From VRUE01 sp044867645 (GTDB taxonomy: Bacteria > Actinomycetota > Thermoleophilia > Solirubrobacterales > 70-9): a DNA stretch of 64,000 nucleotides. Shown here piece by piece: positions 15,957 through 24,343 of the stretch. A program made the translations under genes and the position numbers. Under the pieces are notes generated by a model, which had not been told where the DNA came from, made no database searches, and saw only the letters and a program-made list of their open reading frames with translations. The DNA lies in NCBI GenBank assembly GCA_044867645.1, contig JBIOVI010000037.1:1-64000 (forward strand), written 5' to 3'. Every line of letters begins with the position of its first letter. Positions within the stretch are counted from its first letter, which is position 1.

Positions 15957-17281
15957 CTGACCGCCTCCGCGTAGGGATTCGGTCCCATCTCAGCGACCCC
16001 CAGCTCGGCGGCCACCGCATCCCAGAGCTCCCAAAGTTGGCTTCTCTGCCGCGCTCGTTCGATCACAAGTCGGGTCTGCTCGAAGCTCGCCTGATCGCCG
16101 TCGCTCTCCTCAATGAGGCCGAGGCGTCCGGCAATAGAAATGCGCGTGACATAAGGCAACCTCGCATATCGTAGGGCGAGTCGCCGCTGACGGTTGGCGA
16201 CCCTGCCGCGAGGCTGCTCGGCGCCATCCTCATAACTCTCGGAAGGAGCATTGACTGCCTCGGCCGGCGTCGTCTCGGCGGCTTCCCCCTCCTCCCCGGC
16301 CTCATCAATCCCAACGTGGAAGCTGGCTCTGACAACGTCGAGGCCACCGCCCTCGGCAGCAAAGCGGGTCTGTGTGGAGTCCCACTGGCGCGAGATCACA
16401 GTGACATCGAGGCCGTCGGCGTACTTAGCCCCAGCGGCACCGATCTCAATCACGTTGTAGCGGGGGTCCCAGCCGGTCGAACCGCGCCGTGGGTGAAGCG
16501 CCCCGGCAGACACCGAAAGAGTTGCTCCTGACCCTTGTAGGGCGTGATTGTGCTCGTGACCAAAGAGGTGAATCATCGCGCGGGAGTCCAAATATCGTCG
16601 GGCCATCTCTCTGTCCCGCAACCAAGCCAACGGGTGATGCCAGATTGCCAACTCGTAGGCATCCTCGGCGCCACGCAGAAACTGCAGCGCATTCTCGCCC
16701 ACAACAAGGCCGTTACCCGCGACGTCTTCTTCACCATCGGCGAGGATTGCCGTGTTCAAGCCGACAATGCGCAGGCGTAGACCCTCAGCGAGGTCAAAGT
16801 ACTCATCCCAGACCTGGATTGGGCCTTTCGGCACACAACCGTAGTCAGCTGCGAATTCGTGATACGGGCCGAGCGGACGGAGCAGAATGTCCTTGTCGTC
16901 CGAGGCCAAGTATCGCCTGAGGTAGTCATCGATCTCGTCAAGGGGACACTCGCGCAACTGAGCGCAAGCGCTCTGCCAGAGCTCAGTACGCATGGCCCGG
17001 TTGAAGTCATGATTGCCGGGGACAATCCAGACGTTCTCCTCGCCAACGTCCAAGGCCTCGCAAAGCCTGGCAATCCATTCCCGGGCTATTTGGTACTCAC
17101 CTGGGTCGCCAGAGTGGGCTATATCGCCGCTGGCGAGGATCCCCGTCACCTCCCCATCGAGCTCTGTAGCGACCCGCCTGCAGTCGATAATCAACTCCTC
17201 GCGAGGGTCGTGGTCGCGATCGACCTCGGCCGGACCATCCTGGCCGATGTGGAGATCCGAGAGGTGAACGAAGGTCAGCAA
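15953..17281 (-). CDS. Calcineurin-like metallophosphoesterase with C-terminal adaptor-like tail
   Basis: 442 residues, first gene of the island operon. All metal-binding blocks are present: SDLHIG (residues 8-13), SGDIAHSGD, VPGNHDFN, WHHPL and FGHEHNH. An acidic linker (about 325-365, many E/A) leads to a separate C-terminal module of some 70 residues (RYARLPYVTRISIAGRLGLI to LWELWDAVAAELG). Its place resembles the small adaptor or effector-associated domains that couple effectors to GTPase partners in these systems. This is the likely effector, cutting a nucleic acid or nucleotide when released. TTG 17281 has AAGGAG 6 nt upstream. Confidence 0.85.
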   Translation of the reverse strand: MLTFVHLSDLHIGQDGPAEVDRDHDPREELIIDCRRVATELDGEVTGILASGDIAHSGDPGEYQIAREWIARLCEALDVGEENVWIVPGNHDFNRAMRTELWQSACAQLRECPLDEIDDYLRRYLASDDKDILLRPLGPYHEFAADYGCVPKGPIQVWDEYFDLAEGLRLRIVGLNTAILADGEEDVAGNGLVVGENALQFLRGAEDAYELAIWHHPLAWLRDREMARRYLDSRAMIHLFGHEHNHALQGSGATLSVSAGALHPRRGSTGWDPRYNVIEIGAAGAKYADGLDVTVISRQWDSTQTRFAAEGGGLDVVRASFHVGIDEAGEEGEAAETTPAEAVNAPSESYEDGAEQPRGRVANRQRRLALRYARLPYVTRISIAGRLGLIEESDGDQASFEQTRLVIERARQRSQLWELWDAVAAELGVAEMGPNPYAEAVR

Positions 17282-17761
17282 GCTAGGCTCCTTTTGGAAA
17301 GACCCCGTAGTCCTACCGGAACTTGAGTTGCTCTGGTCCTAAGGCTGTCGCCGCTTTCAGCGCTACCCGAGCAGGAAAGAGCGCAACGTCCAGTTTTTAG
17401 GCAAGGGAGGCTCCCTTTGCGACATTGCTGTCGATCGAGCGGAACGCCCTCGGCTTCGCAAACTGAGCCAACGGATTCGAACCTGTGACCTTCGGTTTCG
17501 TAGGCTGCTGATCAAGCGGTGGAAGCGCAGTCTTAGAGCCAAAAACTGTGCGAGAGGTAGCGATAAAGTAGCGACGAGAAGCTCAAGAAATTCCCCAATT
17601 TAGGCGCCGCAGAATCACCTCAAAATGGCAAGAAGCGGAAGTTTGATCCGGAAGGGAATTTCACAACCCTATACACATGTGAGTTCTTTGATTTAGGCGG
17701 CCGGAACCTAGTCCCGGGTTCGTCGAACCGTTCGCGTTCCGGATGGCCAGCGTTCCACGGC
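17282..17761. other. Island intergenic region with no gene
   Basis: 480 bp, visibly less GC-rich than the surroundings, between the phosphoesterase start and the vapC stop. It must hold the promoter of the five-gene operon on the minus strand, though no convincing -35/-10 pair stands out. It also holds a tRNA-derived fragment (17464-17510) and a small palindrome GGTTCGTCGAACC at about 17716-17728. No open frame here looks like a protein gene. Confidence 0.6.
17464..17510 (-). other. Degenerate tRNA 3'-half fragment
   Basis: On the minus strand the segment reads like the variable region, T arm and acceptor 3' strand of a tRNA (AAGGTCACAGGTTCGAATCC then GTTGGCTC). The T stem is broken, apparently by one missing base, and there is no 5' half. 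Such fragments are typical leftovers of att sites from tRNA-targeting elements. Confidence 0.5.
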
Positions 17762-18139
17762 TCAGTAGGCAGGCTCAAGCCCGGTGATCATTGGGAAGTG
17801 GCGCACGTTCGTCGTCAGCAGATCGGCCTCAAGTAGGAGCGCGGTGGCAGCGATCAGGTAATCGGCATCGTCGATGCCGCTGTGGGAGCGGCGGTGGCGC
17901 TGAGCAAGGGACCCGGCGGCCCGGGCCACCTCCTCCCCTATCGGCACCCAAGAAATCGCGGAGAAGAACTGCTCCAGTGAGTCGACCTCTTTCTCGCGGA
18001 CGCCAGCCAACAGCTCAAAGCGCACGACCTCACTGGCCAAGATGGACTCTTCGGCCTCCAGCAGGTCGGCTAGGAGAGCGACGGCGGGGGGCGAGCCGCG
18101 GAGGTGGTCGATGGCGACGCTGGTGTCGAGCAGTTTCAC
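17762..18139 (-). CDS. vapC: VapC-type PIN-domain toxin
   Basis: 125 residues. PIN-domain acidic residues are visible in LLDTSVAIDHL (Asp5), VRFELLAGV (Glu), DDADYLIAATA (Asp) and TTNVRHFP. PIN toxins are Mg-dependent ribonucleases cutting tRNA or rRNA. GTG 18139 overlaps the antitoxin stop in a GTGA. Toxin downstream of antitoxin is the standard VapBC order. Located at the right end of the island, it may stabilise it. Confidence 0.92.
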   Translation of the reverse strand: MKLLDTSVAIDHLRGSPPAVALLADLLEAEESILASEVVRFELLAGVREKEVDSLEQFFSAISWVPIGEEVARAAGSLAQRHRRSHSGIDDADYLIAATALLLEADLLTTNVRHFPMITGLEPAY

Positions 18140-18399
18140 TTGACGCCAAGCCGGGCCAAGCGATCATTTAGATCCCCGCCGCGAATCGCGTCTACATACT
18201 CGGCGCCGCTGATGCGTCGGCCTTTCCAGGAGCCGGCGCTGGCCTTGAGGGCGCGAAGCTTCTGGTCCGCCCCCTGCTCACCGAAGGTTGTACGAACCGC
18301 GCGGCGGATCAGCTCTGAGCGGGATGCGCCCGTGTCGCGCGAGGCGCGCTCGAGAAGCTCCAGCTCCCCCTCGCCTAGATAGACCTGCGTTCTGCTCAT
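18136..18399 (-). CDS. vapB: VapB-type ribbon-helix-helix antitoxin
   Basis: 87 residues. RTQVYLGEGELELLERASRD followed by ASRSELIRRAVRTTF is a CopG/RHH DNA-binding domain; the C-terminal half would wrap the toxin. Start ATG 18399 rather than the in-frame ATG 18414, because a TATAGT -10 element lies directly upstream of 18399 and would place transcription start at that A (leaderless). Confidence 0.88.
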   Translation of the reverse strand: MSRTQVYLGEGELELLERASRDTGASRSELIRRAVRTTFGEQGADQKLRALKASAGSWKGRRISGAEYVDAIRGGDLNDRLARLGVK

Positions 18400-18404
18400 A
18401 GCAT

Positions 18405-18424
18405 CACTATACACCCTATGGTGT
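18405..18424 (-). promoter_or_regulatory. vapBC promoter and operator palindrome
   Basis: ACACC-CTAT-GGTGT (18411-18424) is a perfect inverted repeat touching a TATAGT -10 box (18411-18406, minus strand). Six bases separate the -10 from the vapB ATG, so the mRNA is predicted leaderless and the palindrome is well placed for RHH autorepression. Confidence 0.55.
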
Positions 18425-18464
18425 CGCCTCCACGATCGCCTGGATTTCTGGGCTGCGAGCTCAT

Positions 18465-18483
18465 CGGACCGTTCCTCGGACCG
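18465..18483 (+). promoter_or_regulatory. Candidate right integrase arm-type site
   Basis: CGGACCGTTCCTCGGACCG repeats the motif seen at 9135-9151 in the same orientation, 84 bp inside attR. Confidence 0.45.
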
Positions 18484-18566
18484 TTTTCCGCATCCCAGGC
18501 GTCACCCAGGAGAAGCTAAGATCGCCTGGCAACGTCAAATGCCATCGAGAAAGGCTCTCCCATCGT

Positions 18567-18684
18567 GGTTGAGGGCCTTGTGGGTGGAAACACCCGTGAT
18601 GGTTCGACTCCATTCAGCCGCATTACCAAGCCCCTGGAAATCAGCGACTTCCGCGCCGCGATCAGCGGCGCGGTCGCGCTGCCC
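18567..18684 (+). repeat. attR: right 118-bp direct repeat
   Basis: Identical to 9005-9122. It contains only the tRNA-Leu 3' half (from the anticodon stem), so it is not a tRNA gene, plus the downstream hairpin at 18651-18673. Sequence on either side is unrelated to the left copy. Confidence 0.93.
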
Positions 18685-18822
18685 GGGAGGAGTGGCGCGC
18701 GACCGCGCTTGTCCGTGTACGGGATATGACCGGACGCCTGCGGCCGGAAGCGCCTGCGGCATAGGCGCCGGAAGCGCTGGGGCCTACGCCGTCGTCTCTG
18801 AGTTCGGCCTGCAGCGGGGGAG

Positions 18823-19338
18823 CTATTGATGCTTGGCGATGCCGGTCTGCTTGCCCGTACACGTACCTTTTACTTCAGACTGCCCCGGGTATTGGACGCT
18901 ATACGAGAAGTTCACAAGCACTTTTACAACCACCTTCGTGGGTGACTTAAATGTGCCGGAGACTACTGTCCTCATAGTTGCGGTCCCGGCGCCGGCGGCG
19001 ATGCGTGGATGGGTCGTGCGGTCGAGCTTGAACCTCCCCTTCCTGATTGGGATGGGGGATTTTTCCAGCACGGAAAACCCCCCTGGCATCGGATCGCCGC
19101 TGCAGCTCGATGGCTGGAAGGGACTGACGCTGACCTGCGCACCTTGACCCTTGCCGATCTTCACCACCTTGACTTCGGTTTCGTGGACCTCCACAGTCCC
19201 GTTTTCTGGCGGCCCCGCCACCTGCCCGTAATAAAGACCAAGTTTAGGTATCACTGGCGTGCCAGCAGAAGCGGTGGCGGCAAAAGCAGCCATCAAGGCA
19301 AGCGCAATCACGCTAAGACACGATGCTCTCCGATTCAT
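18823..19338 (-). CDS. Secreted protein of unknown function
   Basis: 171 residues. Clear signal peptide (LSVIALALMAAFAATASAGT), then a beta-rich domain with two or three cysteines and repeated VxV strands (GTVEVHETEVKVVKIG, TKVVVKVLVNFSYSVQYP). No family recognised; similar small extracellular proteins are common in Thermoleophilia. ATG 19338 is chosen as the start because it begins the signal peptide; the frame stays open upstream into antitoxin-like remains. It is the first gene outside the island's right end. Confidence 0.7.
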   Translation of the reverse strand: MNRRASCLSVIALALMAAFAATASAGTPVIPKLGLYYGQVAGPPENGTVEVHETEVKVVKIGKGQGAQVSVSPFQPSSCSGDPMPGGFSVLEKSPIPIRKGRFKLDRTTHPRIAAGAGTATMRTVVSGTFKSPTKVVVKVLVNFSYSVQYPGQSEVKGTCTGKQTGIAKHQ

Positions 19339-19419
19339 TCCAGTCCTTCCGAGGTCGGCTGTGACGGGCACCCTATATGCCCCATTGGGCTGGCATGGCA
19401 TTGTCAGAGCCTCGCGACC

Positions 19420-19683
19420 CCAGCGCCAGCGCTCACGCTGGCGGATCGTCTCGATCGCCTCGGCGACGTCGAGGCGGGAGCCGAGCAAGGCCGGCCGACG
19501 GCCGGCGGCCCCCTCCCGGAAGTCGATCGGGGGATGCTCGTCCTGACGGATGCCCTCCTCGATGCAGCGCTCGGCGAGCGCGGTCTGGCCGGAGCCCGCA
19601 TCGGCGGCATGGTCCTTGAGGCGCCGAACCGTGATCGTTTGGCGCTCGCGAGCGCTCTTCCCCCCGCCCCTCCTTCGGACCAT
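19420..19683 (-). pseudogene. Remnant of an antitoxin-like (DUF433-neighbour) gene
   Basis: The translation has TVRRLKDHAADAGSGQTALA and EGIRQDEHPPIDFREGAAGR then PALLGSRLDVAEAIETI, which matches the N-terminal two thirds of an RHH/DUF433-type antitoxin family. It loses similarity after about residue 82, where the C-terminal HTH-like part should follow, and reads without a stop into the secreted protein downstream. Truncated by deletion; probably non-functional. Confidence 0.55.
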
Positions 19684-19710
19684 TGCCAGGTCGTCGCTTA
19701 GGATCGGGGC

Positions 19711-21546
19711 GTGGGAAATACTCCTGACAAGTCAGTGGGGTCAATCGACGCCACGACAGCTACTGTCGGCGCCGGGCCAAGGGCGCTGTCCGCCGCAACG
19801 CTGTGCGAGGCGTTTCAGATGACTGCGGCGGAGCAGGCGGACACTCCGGCACTGCGACTGAAGGACAGCGACTACGAGGCGAGCTTCGCCGAGTACGCGG
19901 CGAGCGTGCGGCGGCGCGCCGCCGGGCTCGCGGCCCTCGGGGTGCGACGAGGCGACACCGTCGGCTTCATGCTGGTCAACCGGCCCGGCTTCCATCTCAC
20001 CGACTGCGCCGCGATGCACCTGGGGGCAACCTGCTTCTCCGTCTACAACACCTCCTCGCCGGAGCAGATCGAGTACGTCGTCGCCGACGCCGCCAACCGG
20101 GTGATCGTGACCGAGCCGCAGTTTCTGGACCGGGTCCTGGAGGCCCGCAAACGGGTCGACACGCTGGAGCACGTGGTCGTGATCGGCGGCGCAAACGGGT
20201 CGGAAGGGACGATCTCGATCGAGGCGCTCGAGGAGCTGGGCGAGGCCGGCTTCGACTTCGAGGCCGCCTGGCGGGCGGTCGAGCCCGACGACGTGCTCTG
20301 CCTGATCTACACCTCGGGCACGACTGGCCCGCCCAAGGGCGTGCAGCTGACCCACGACAACATCCTCAGCGGCTGGCGGGCGAGTGACGCCGTCTACTCG
20401 CCGTCACCGGGATCGCGCGTTATCTCCTACCTGCCCAGTGCCCACATCGCCGATCGCTACGCCTGCCTCTACCCGCAGATGCTGTACGGGGGCTGCGCCT
20501 ACTGCTGCCCCGATCCGCGCCAGGTGATCGCCTACGCGATCGAGGTGAGGCCGACGATCGTCGCCGGCGTTCCCCGTGTCTTCGAGAAACTGAAGGGCGC
20601 GCTCGAAGCCGGAATGGCGGTCGAGACGGACGACGAGAAACGCGCGGCGACCGAATGGGCGATGGAGATCGGCAGGCGCCGCGTCGAGGCGTACAAGGCC
20701 GGTGAGATCCCGGCCGAGCTGCAGGCCGAGTGGGAGCGCGCCGACGAGCTCGTCTTCTCGAAGATCCGCGCCATGCTCGGCCTCGACGAGGTCGAGTGGT
20801 TCGGGGTCAGCGCGGCTCCCACCCCGCCCGAGGCGATCGAGTTCTTCCTCGCGATCGGAATCGAGCTCTGCGAGCTGTGGGGGATGTCGGAGACCAGTGC
20901 GACGGCGACCCTGAACCCGCCCGGCCGGATCCGGGTGGGGACCGTGGGGCCGCCCCTGCCGGGAGTAGAGGTGAAGCTGGCCGGGGACGGCGAGGTGATG
21001 GTGCGCGGGCCTATCGTGATGAAGGGCTACCGCAACATGCCCGAGAAGACGGCGGAAACGCTCATCGAGGACGGCTGGCTGCTGACCGGCGACGTCGGCG
21101 AATTCGACGAGGAGGGCTACCTGAAGATCGTCGATCGCAAGAAGGAGCTGATCATCAACGCCGCCGGCAAGAACATGTCCCCCGCCAACATCGAGGCGAA
21201 ACTGAAGGCAGCCTCGCCGCTGATCGCCCAGGCCGTCACGATCGGCGACCGCCGCCCCTACAACGTGGCGATGATCGTCCTCGATCATGAGTCGCTCGCC
21301 ATCCGCGGCGCCGCTGCCGGCGATGCTGAGATCGCCGCCGAGATCGAGGGGGCGGTGGGGCGGGCCAACGAGCGCCTCTCGCGGGTAGAGCAGATCAAGC
21401 GCTACAAGATCCTCGATGGAGCCTGGGAGCCCGGCGGCGACGAGCTCACTCCGACGATGAAGCTCAAACGCAAGCCGATCGCCGAGAAGTACGCCGCTGA
21501 GATCGAGGCGCTGTACGACGATCGAGCGGCGTCGAGTCGCCCGTGA
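19711..21546 (+). CDS. Long-chain acyl-CoA synthetase (AMP-forming), FadD15-like
   Basis: 611 residues. ATP/AMP signature YTSGTTGPPKGVQLTHDN, the linker LTGDVGEFDEEGYLKIVDRK and catalytic-lysine region (TPTMKLKRKPI) are all present, in ANL-superfamily order. The insert and the VSAAPTPPEAIEFF/LWGMSETSA segments resemble actinobacterial FadD15-type ligases. Activates fatty acids as acyl-AMP then acyl-CoA, probably membrane-associated. The start is uncertain: GTG 19711 covers the conserved TLCEAF... N-terminus, while ATG 19819 would cut it. Confidence 0.92.
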   Translation: MGNTPDKSVGSIDATTATVGAGPRALSAATLCEAFQMTAAEQADTPALRLKDSDYEASFAEYAASVRRRAAGLAALGVRRGDTVGFMLVNRPGFHLTDCAAMHLGATCFSVYNTSSPEQIEYVVADAANRVIVTEPQFLDRVLEARKRVDTLEHVVVIGGANGSEGTISIEALEELGEAGFDFEAAWRAVEPDDVLCLIYTSGTTGPPKGVQLTHDNILSGWRASDAVYSPSPGSRVISYLPSAHIADRYACLYPQMLYGGCAYCCPDPRQVIAYAIEVRPTIVAGVPRVFEKLKGALEAGMAVETDDEKRAATEWAMEIGRRRVEAYKAGEIPAELQAEWERADELVFSKIRAMLGLDEVEWFGVSAAPTPPEAIEFFLAIGIELCELWGMSETSATATLNPPGRIRVGTVGPPLPGVEVKLAGDGEVMVRGPIVMKGYRNMPEKTAETLIEDGWLLTGDVGEFDEEGYLKIVDRKKELIINAAGKNMSPANIEAKLKAASPLIAQAVTIGDRRPYNVAMIVLDHESLAIRGAAAGDAEIAAEIEGAVGRANERLSRVEQIKRYKILDGAWEPGGDELTPTMKLKRKPIAEKYAAEIEALYDDRAASSRP

Positions 21547-21571
21547 TGGCGCGACCCCGCTCAGCGGCGGG

Positions 21572-23440
21572 CTATTTGCTCGCCGTGGCCGTCGCGCTCG
21601 AGTAGCCGGTCGACGCCGCCGTGATCGTGTGGGTGAAGGAGCCACTGGCCGGAGCGGTGTAGGTGAATTCGGTGGCCGAAACGGCGGGCCCGGCGGCGGG
21701 GACCGTCAGCGGCGAACCGGAGATCGTCCCGCCGGTCGTGACGGTGACGTTCACGGTTTTGGCGGCGCCGACGTTGGAGACGGTATTGCCGGCGCTGTCG
21801 GTGACGATGAGGCGGGCTTTGACGGTGCCGGCGTTGCCGAGCGCGGTGATCGCGCAGGTGAAGAAACAGGGCGAGCCGATCGAACCGGCGCTGACGACGA
21901 GTTCGGAGAAGGCGAGTTTCGAGGCCGAGCCGGTCGAGACGGTGAGTGCCAGCGGCGTCGGGGTCGTCAAGGTCCCATCGGTAGCCGAGACGCTCGTCGC
22001 TCCGGCTTTGTTCAGTTTCGCGTAGCCGTTTTTCGAGGCAGCCACCGCGGCGACGCCAGCGGTGAAGGTGAGCGCGGTCGGGCTGCCGAAGTTGACCGCG
22101 GTGCCGCCGCTGTTGACGACCGTCGGCAGGGCGCCGCTGGGACTGGCCGAAGCGCCCGAGAAGGTGATGTTCTTCGAGCCGGCGTAGGCGGTCGCGGTGT
22201 TGCCGTAGACGTCCTGCGCAGTGGTCGTCAGGTTGAAGTTCGCCGCCGCCACCGGGGTCGCGGTCGAGGAGGTCAGCAGGAGCTTCGTCGCCGCGCCGGG
22301 AGAGACGGTGACCGCCACCGCGGTCGGCGTGACGATCGTGCCTTCGGTCGCTTTGACGCTGGTCGCGCCGCTTTTGAAGAGCTTCATCGCGCCACCGTCC
22401 GCTTCGGCCGCGACGGCGACTCCAGCGTCGAATTCGATCGCGGTGGCGGCGCCGAAGGCGATCTCGGCACCGCTGGAGTCGGTCACGGTCGGGTTATTGC
22501 CGCCGGGGCTGGCGGAAGCACCCGAGAAGACGAGGCTGTGGGGCCCGGTGTAGCCGGTCGCCGTATTGCCGTAGGCGTCCTGGGCGACGATCGTGAGGTT
22601 GTCGGCTTCCCCGGCAGCCGGGGTCGCGCTCGCCGCGGCAAGGACGAATTTCGAAGCCGCCGCGTGGCTGACCGTGAGCGCGAGCGGCATCGGGATAGTC
22701 AGCGAGCCCTCGGTGGCAGTGATGTTGGCAGCACCCACATTGTAGATTTTCAGGACGCCGTTTTTGGTCGAGCTGGTGATGGTGGCGACGCCGGCGGTGA
22801 AGGTGAGCGCGGTGGCAGTGCCGAAAGCGATCGCGGTGCCGGCGCTGTTAGCGACGGTGGGGGCGTTGCCCGCCGGGCTCGAAGAGGCACCGGAGAAGAC
22901 CAGGGAGTGCGATCCCGTGTAGGTCGTGACGGTGCTGTTGTTGGCGTCCTTGGCGGTGATCGTGAGGTTGACCGAGCCGCCCGCGGTGGGGTTCGCGGTG
23001 CTGCCGGAGATGGTGAACTGGGTCGCTTCGCCGACGGTCACGTTCGCCGTTTTGGCGCCTCCGACGGCGGTCCAGGTCTCCCACAGCGCGGTCACCCTGT
23101 AGGTGTGTTCGCCGACCCCGACGCCGCTGTCTTTGCAGGTGACCACCGCACTCGGGGCGGCAGCGGTCGGGCAGGTCCCGGCCGGGGCGCCGCCGTCACG
23201 AGTGACGTAGTACGCGATCGAGCCGGCGCCGGGCGGCGTCACCGCACCCCAGGTCAGAGTGACGGTCCCCCCCGCCGCTGGGGTCGCGGCGCTGATCGTC
23301 GGTGCCGTCAGTTTCGTCACTGCCGCCGAGGCGCTGCCGCTGCCCACGCTCGAGAAGTAGGCGAGCGCGCTACCGCCGGCGCAGACGGCGAGGGCTGCCA
23401 ACAGGGCCGTCGCGACGCCAGCTGTGCATAGCCGCCTCAT
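21572..23440 (-). CDS. Exported Ig-like repeat protein
   Basis: 622 residues. Signal segment ending in LAYFSSVGSGSASAAV, a motif shared with the two genes upstream. Then a fibronectin-like domain (TWGAVTPPGAGSIAYYVTRD), and three repeats of about 122 residues, each with NLTxxAQDxYGNTATxYTG, LVFSGASxSPxG, xFxAGVA, and ATxGTxxTPxxLxVTV. A final Ig-like domain closes the protein. The repeats resemble invasin/Big-type surface modules. No sortase motif or TM anchor is seen. Third gene of the exported-protein operon; its ATG overlaps the upstream stop by 4 bp. Confidence 0.78.
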   Translation of the reverse strand: MRRLCTAGVATALLAALAVCAGGSALAYFSSVGSGSASAAVTKLTAPTISAATPAAGGTVTLTWGAVTPPGAGSIAYYVTRDGGAPAGTCPTAAAPSAVVTCKDSGVGVGEHTYRVTALWETWTAVGGAKTANVTVGEATQFTISGSTANPTAGGSVNLTITAKDANNSTVTTYTGSHSLVFSGASSSPAGNAPTVANSAGTAIAFGTATALTFTAGVATITSSTKNGVLKIYNVGAANITATEGSLTIPMPLALTVSHAAASKFVLAAASATPAAGEADNLTIVAQDAYGNTATGYTGPHSLVFSGASASPGGNNPTVTDSSGAEIAFGAATAIEFDAGVAVAAEADGGAMKLFKSGATSVKATEGTIVTPTAVAVTVSPGAATKLLLTSSTATPVAAANFNLTTTAQDVYGNTATAYAGSKNITFSGASASPSGALPTVVNSGGTAVNFGSPTALTFTAGVAAVAASKNGYAKLNKAGATSVSATDGTLTTPTPLALTVSTGSASKLAFSELVVSAGSIGSPCFFTCAITALGNAGTVKARLIVTDSAGNTVSNVGAAKTVNVTVTTGGTISGSPLTVPAAGPAVSATEFTYTAPASGSFTHTITAASTGYSSATATASK

Positions 23441-24321
23441 CCTTGGGCCTCGCCACTGAAGACCAGCGGGACTTCGGTTCCCCGGCAGGCGTCCTGGTTG
23501 ACCGAGAGGTTGAGCATGCTGATCGACGGCGCCGAGATCGTCGCCGTCGGCAGGCTCACCGAACCTCCCCCGGGCACCGTCAACGGCATGGTCGGCGAGG
23601 CGTTGGACGGGGTCAGCGCGAAGTTCTCGGCCTCACAGTTCGGCGGATTGCCGGCGACGCCGACCGTAAGACTGGTGACTTCGATCGGGACGGAGTTCGG
23701 GTTGGTGACCAGGATCGGCACCTGCTGCGCCGGGTAGCCGGGATAGAGGTGCTCGAGCTCCCCGAGGAGCTCGATCGAGAACGGCTTGGGATCTGCCTGC
23801 TCCAGCTGCGGCGGCGGCTCCGCCTGTCGCCAGGAGTAGTGAAGAGCGGGACCGGGGCGGCCAGCGCGGTTGAAGGCACGAACGGCGAAGGCGTGGCCGC
23901 CTGGGGCGATACCGCTGAGGCGATGTGGCGAGCTGCAGTCCGTCCAGCCGCCGGCATCGAGCCTGCACTGAAACCGGCGCGGTGGCGCGGGCTCACCCGA
24001 CGGTCCGGGCAACGGTGGGCGCGGGCGGTGCGATCGGGGCGGGACGTGGAACCTGAACTGGGGCTCGGCCAGCGACGAGATCGCTTCCGGGTATTCGACG
24101 AACCGGGGCCGCAGCAGCGATTCTTCCCCTCCGCCCTGCGGTACGCCTGCCCCGTGCCGGGGCGCGACCCCGAGCGGCTTGCTCTCACCCAAGCCCACCG
24201 CGGGACCCTCGGCACGGGTCGCCGCGTAGGCGACCGCGCCGAGACAGGCCGAGCCGGCAGTCAGGGCGAAAATCGCCTTGACTGCGAGTGCCCGGCCTGC
24301 CGCGACGCGGCGAGGAGACAT
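23437..24321 (-). CDS. Exported protein, SipW-like operon member
   Basis: 294 residues. N-terminal hydrophobic segment (VKAIFALTAGSACLGAVAYAA), a Pro-rich region, an FN3/bacterial-Ig-like stretch (RLSGIAPGGHAFAVRAFNRA) that resembles animal-type 'cell surface' repeats, then a domain with VPILVTNPNSVPIEVTSL and SLTVGVAGNPPNCEAENF. That last part is related in pattern to the C-terminal half of the small protein upstream (cysteine-containing, beta sandwich, terminal DACRG versus DACQG). Couples to the downstream gene by a 4-bp overlap. Confidence 0.65.
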   Translation of the reverse strand: MSPRRVAAGRALAVKAIFALTAGSACLGAVAYAATRAEGPAVGLGESKPLGVAPRHGAGVPQGGGEESLLRPRFVEYPEAISSLAEPQFRFHVPPRSHRPRPPLPGPSGEPAPPRRFQCRLDAGGWTDCSSPHRLSGIAPGGHAFAVRAFNRAGRPGPALHYSWRQAEPPPQLEQADPKPFSIELLGELEHLYPGYPAQQVPILVTNPNSVPIEVTSLTVGVAGNPPNCEAENFALTPSNASPTMPLTVPGGGSVSLPTATISAPSISMLNLSVNQDACRGTEVPLVFSGEAQG

Positions 24322-24343
24322 GGGTCGTTCGGGCCTGAACCCG

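Noticed and set aside
18567..18684. Second tRNA-Leu gene
   Set aside because: The copy begins in the anticodon stem; acceptor 5' strand and D arm are missing, so it is an att repeat only.
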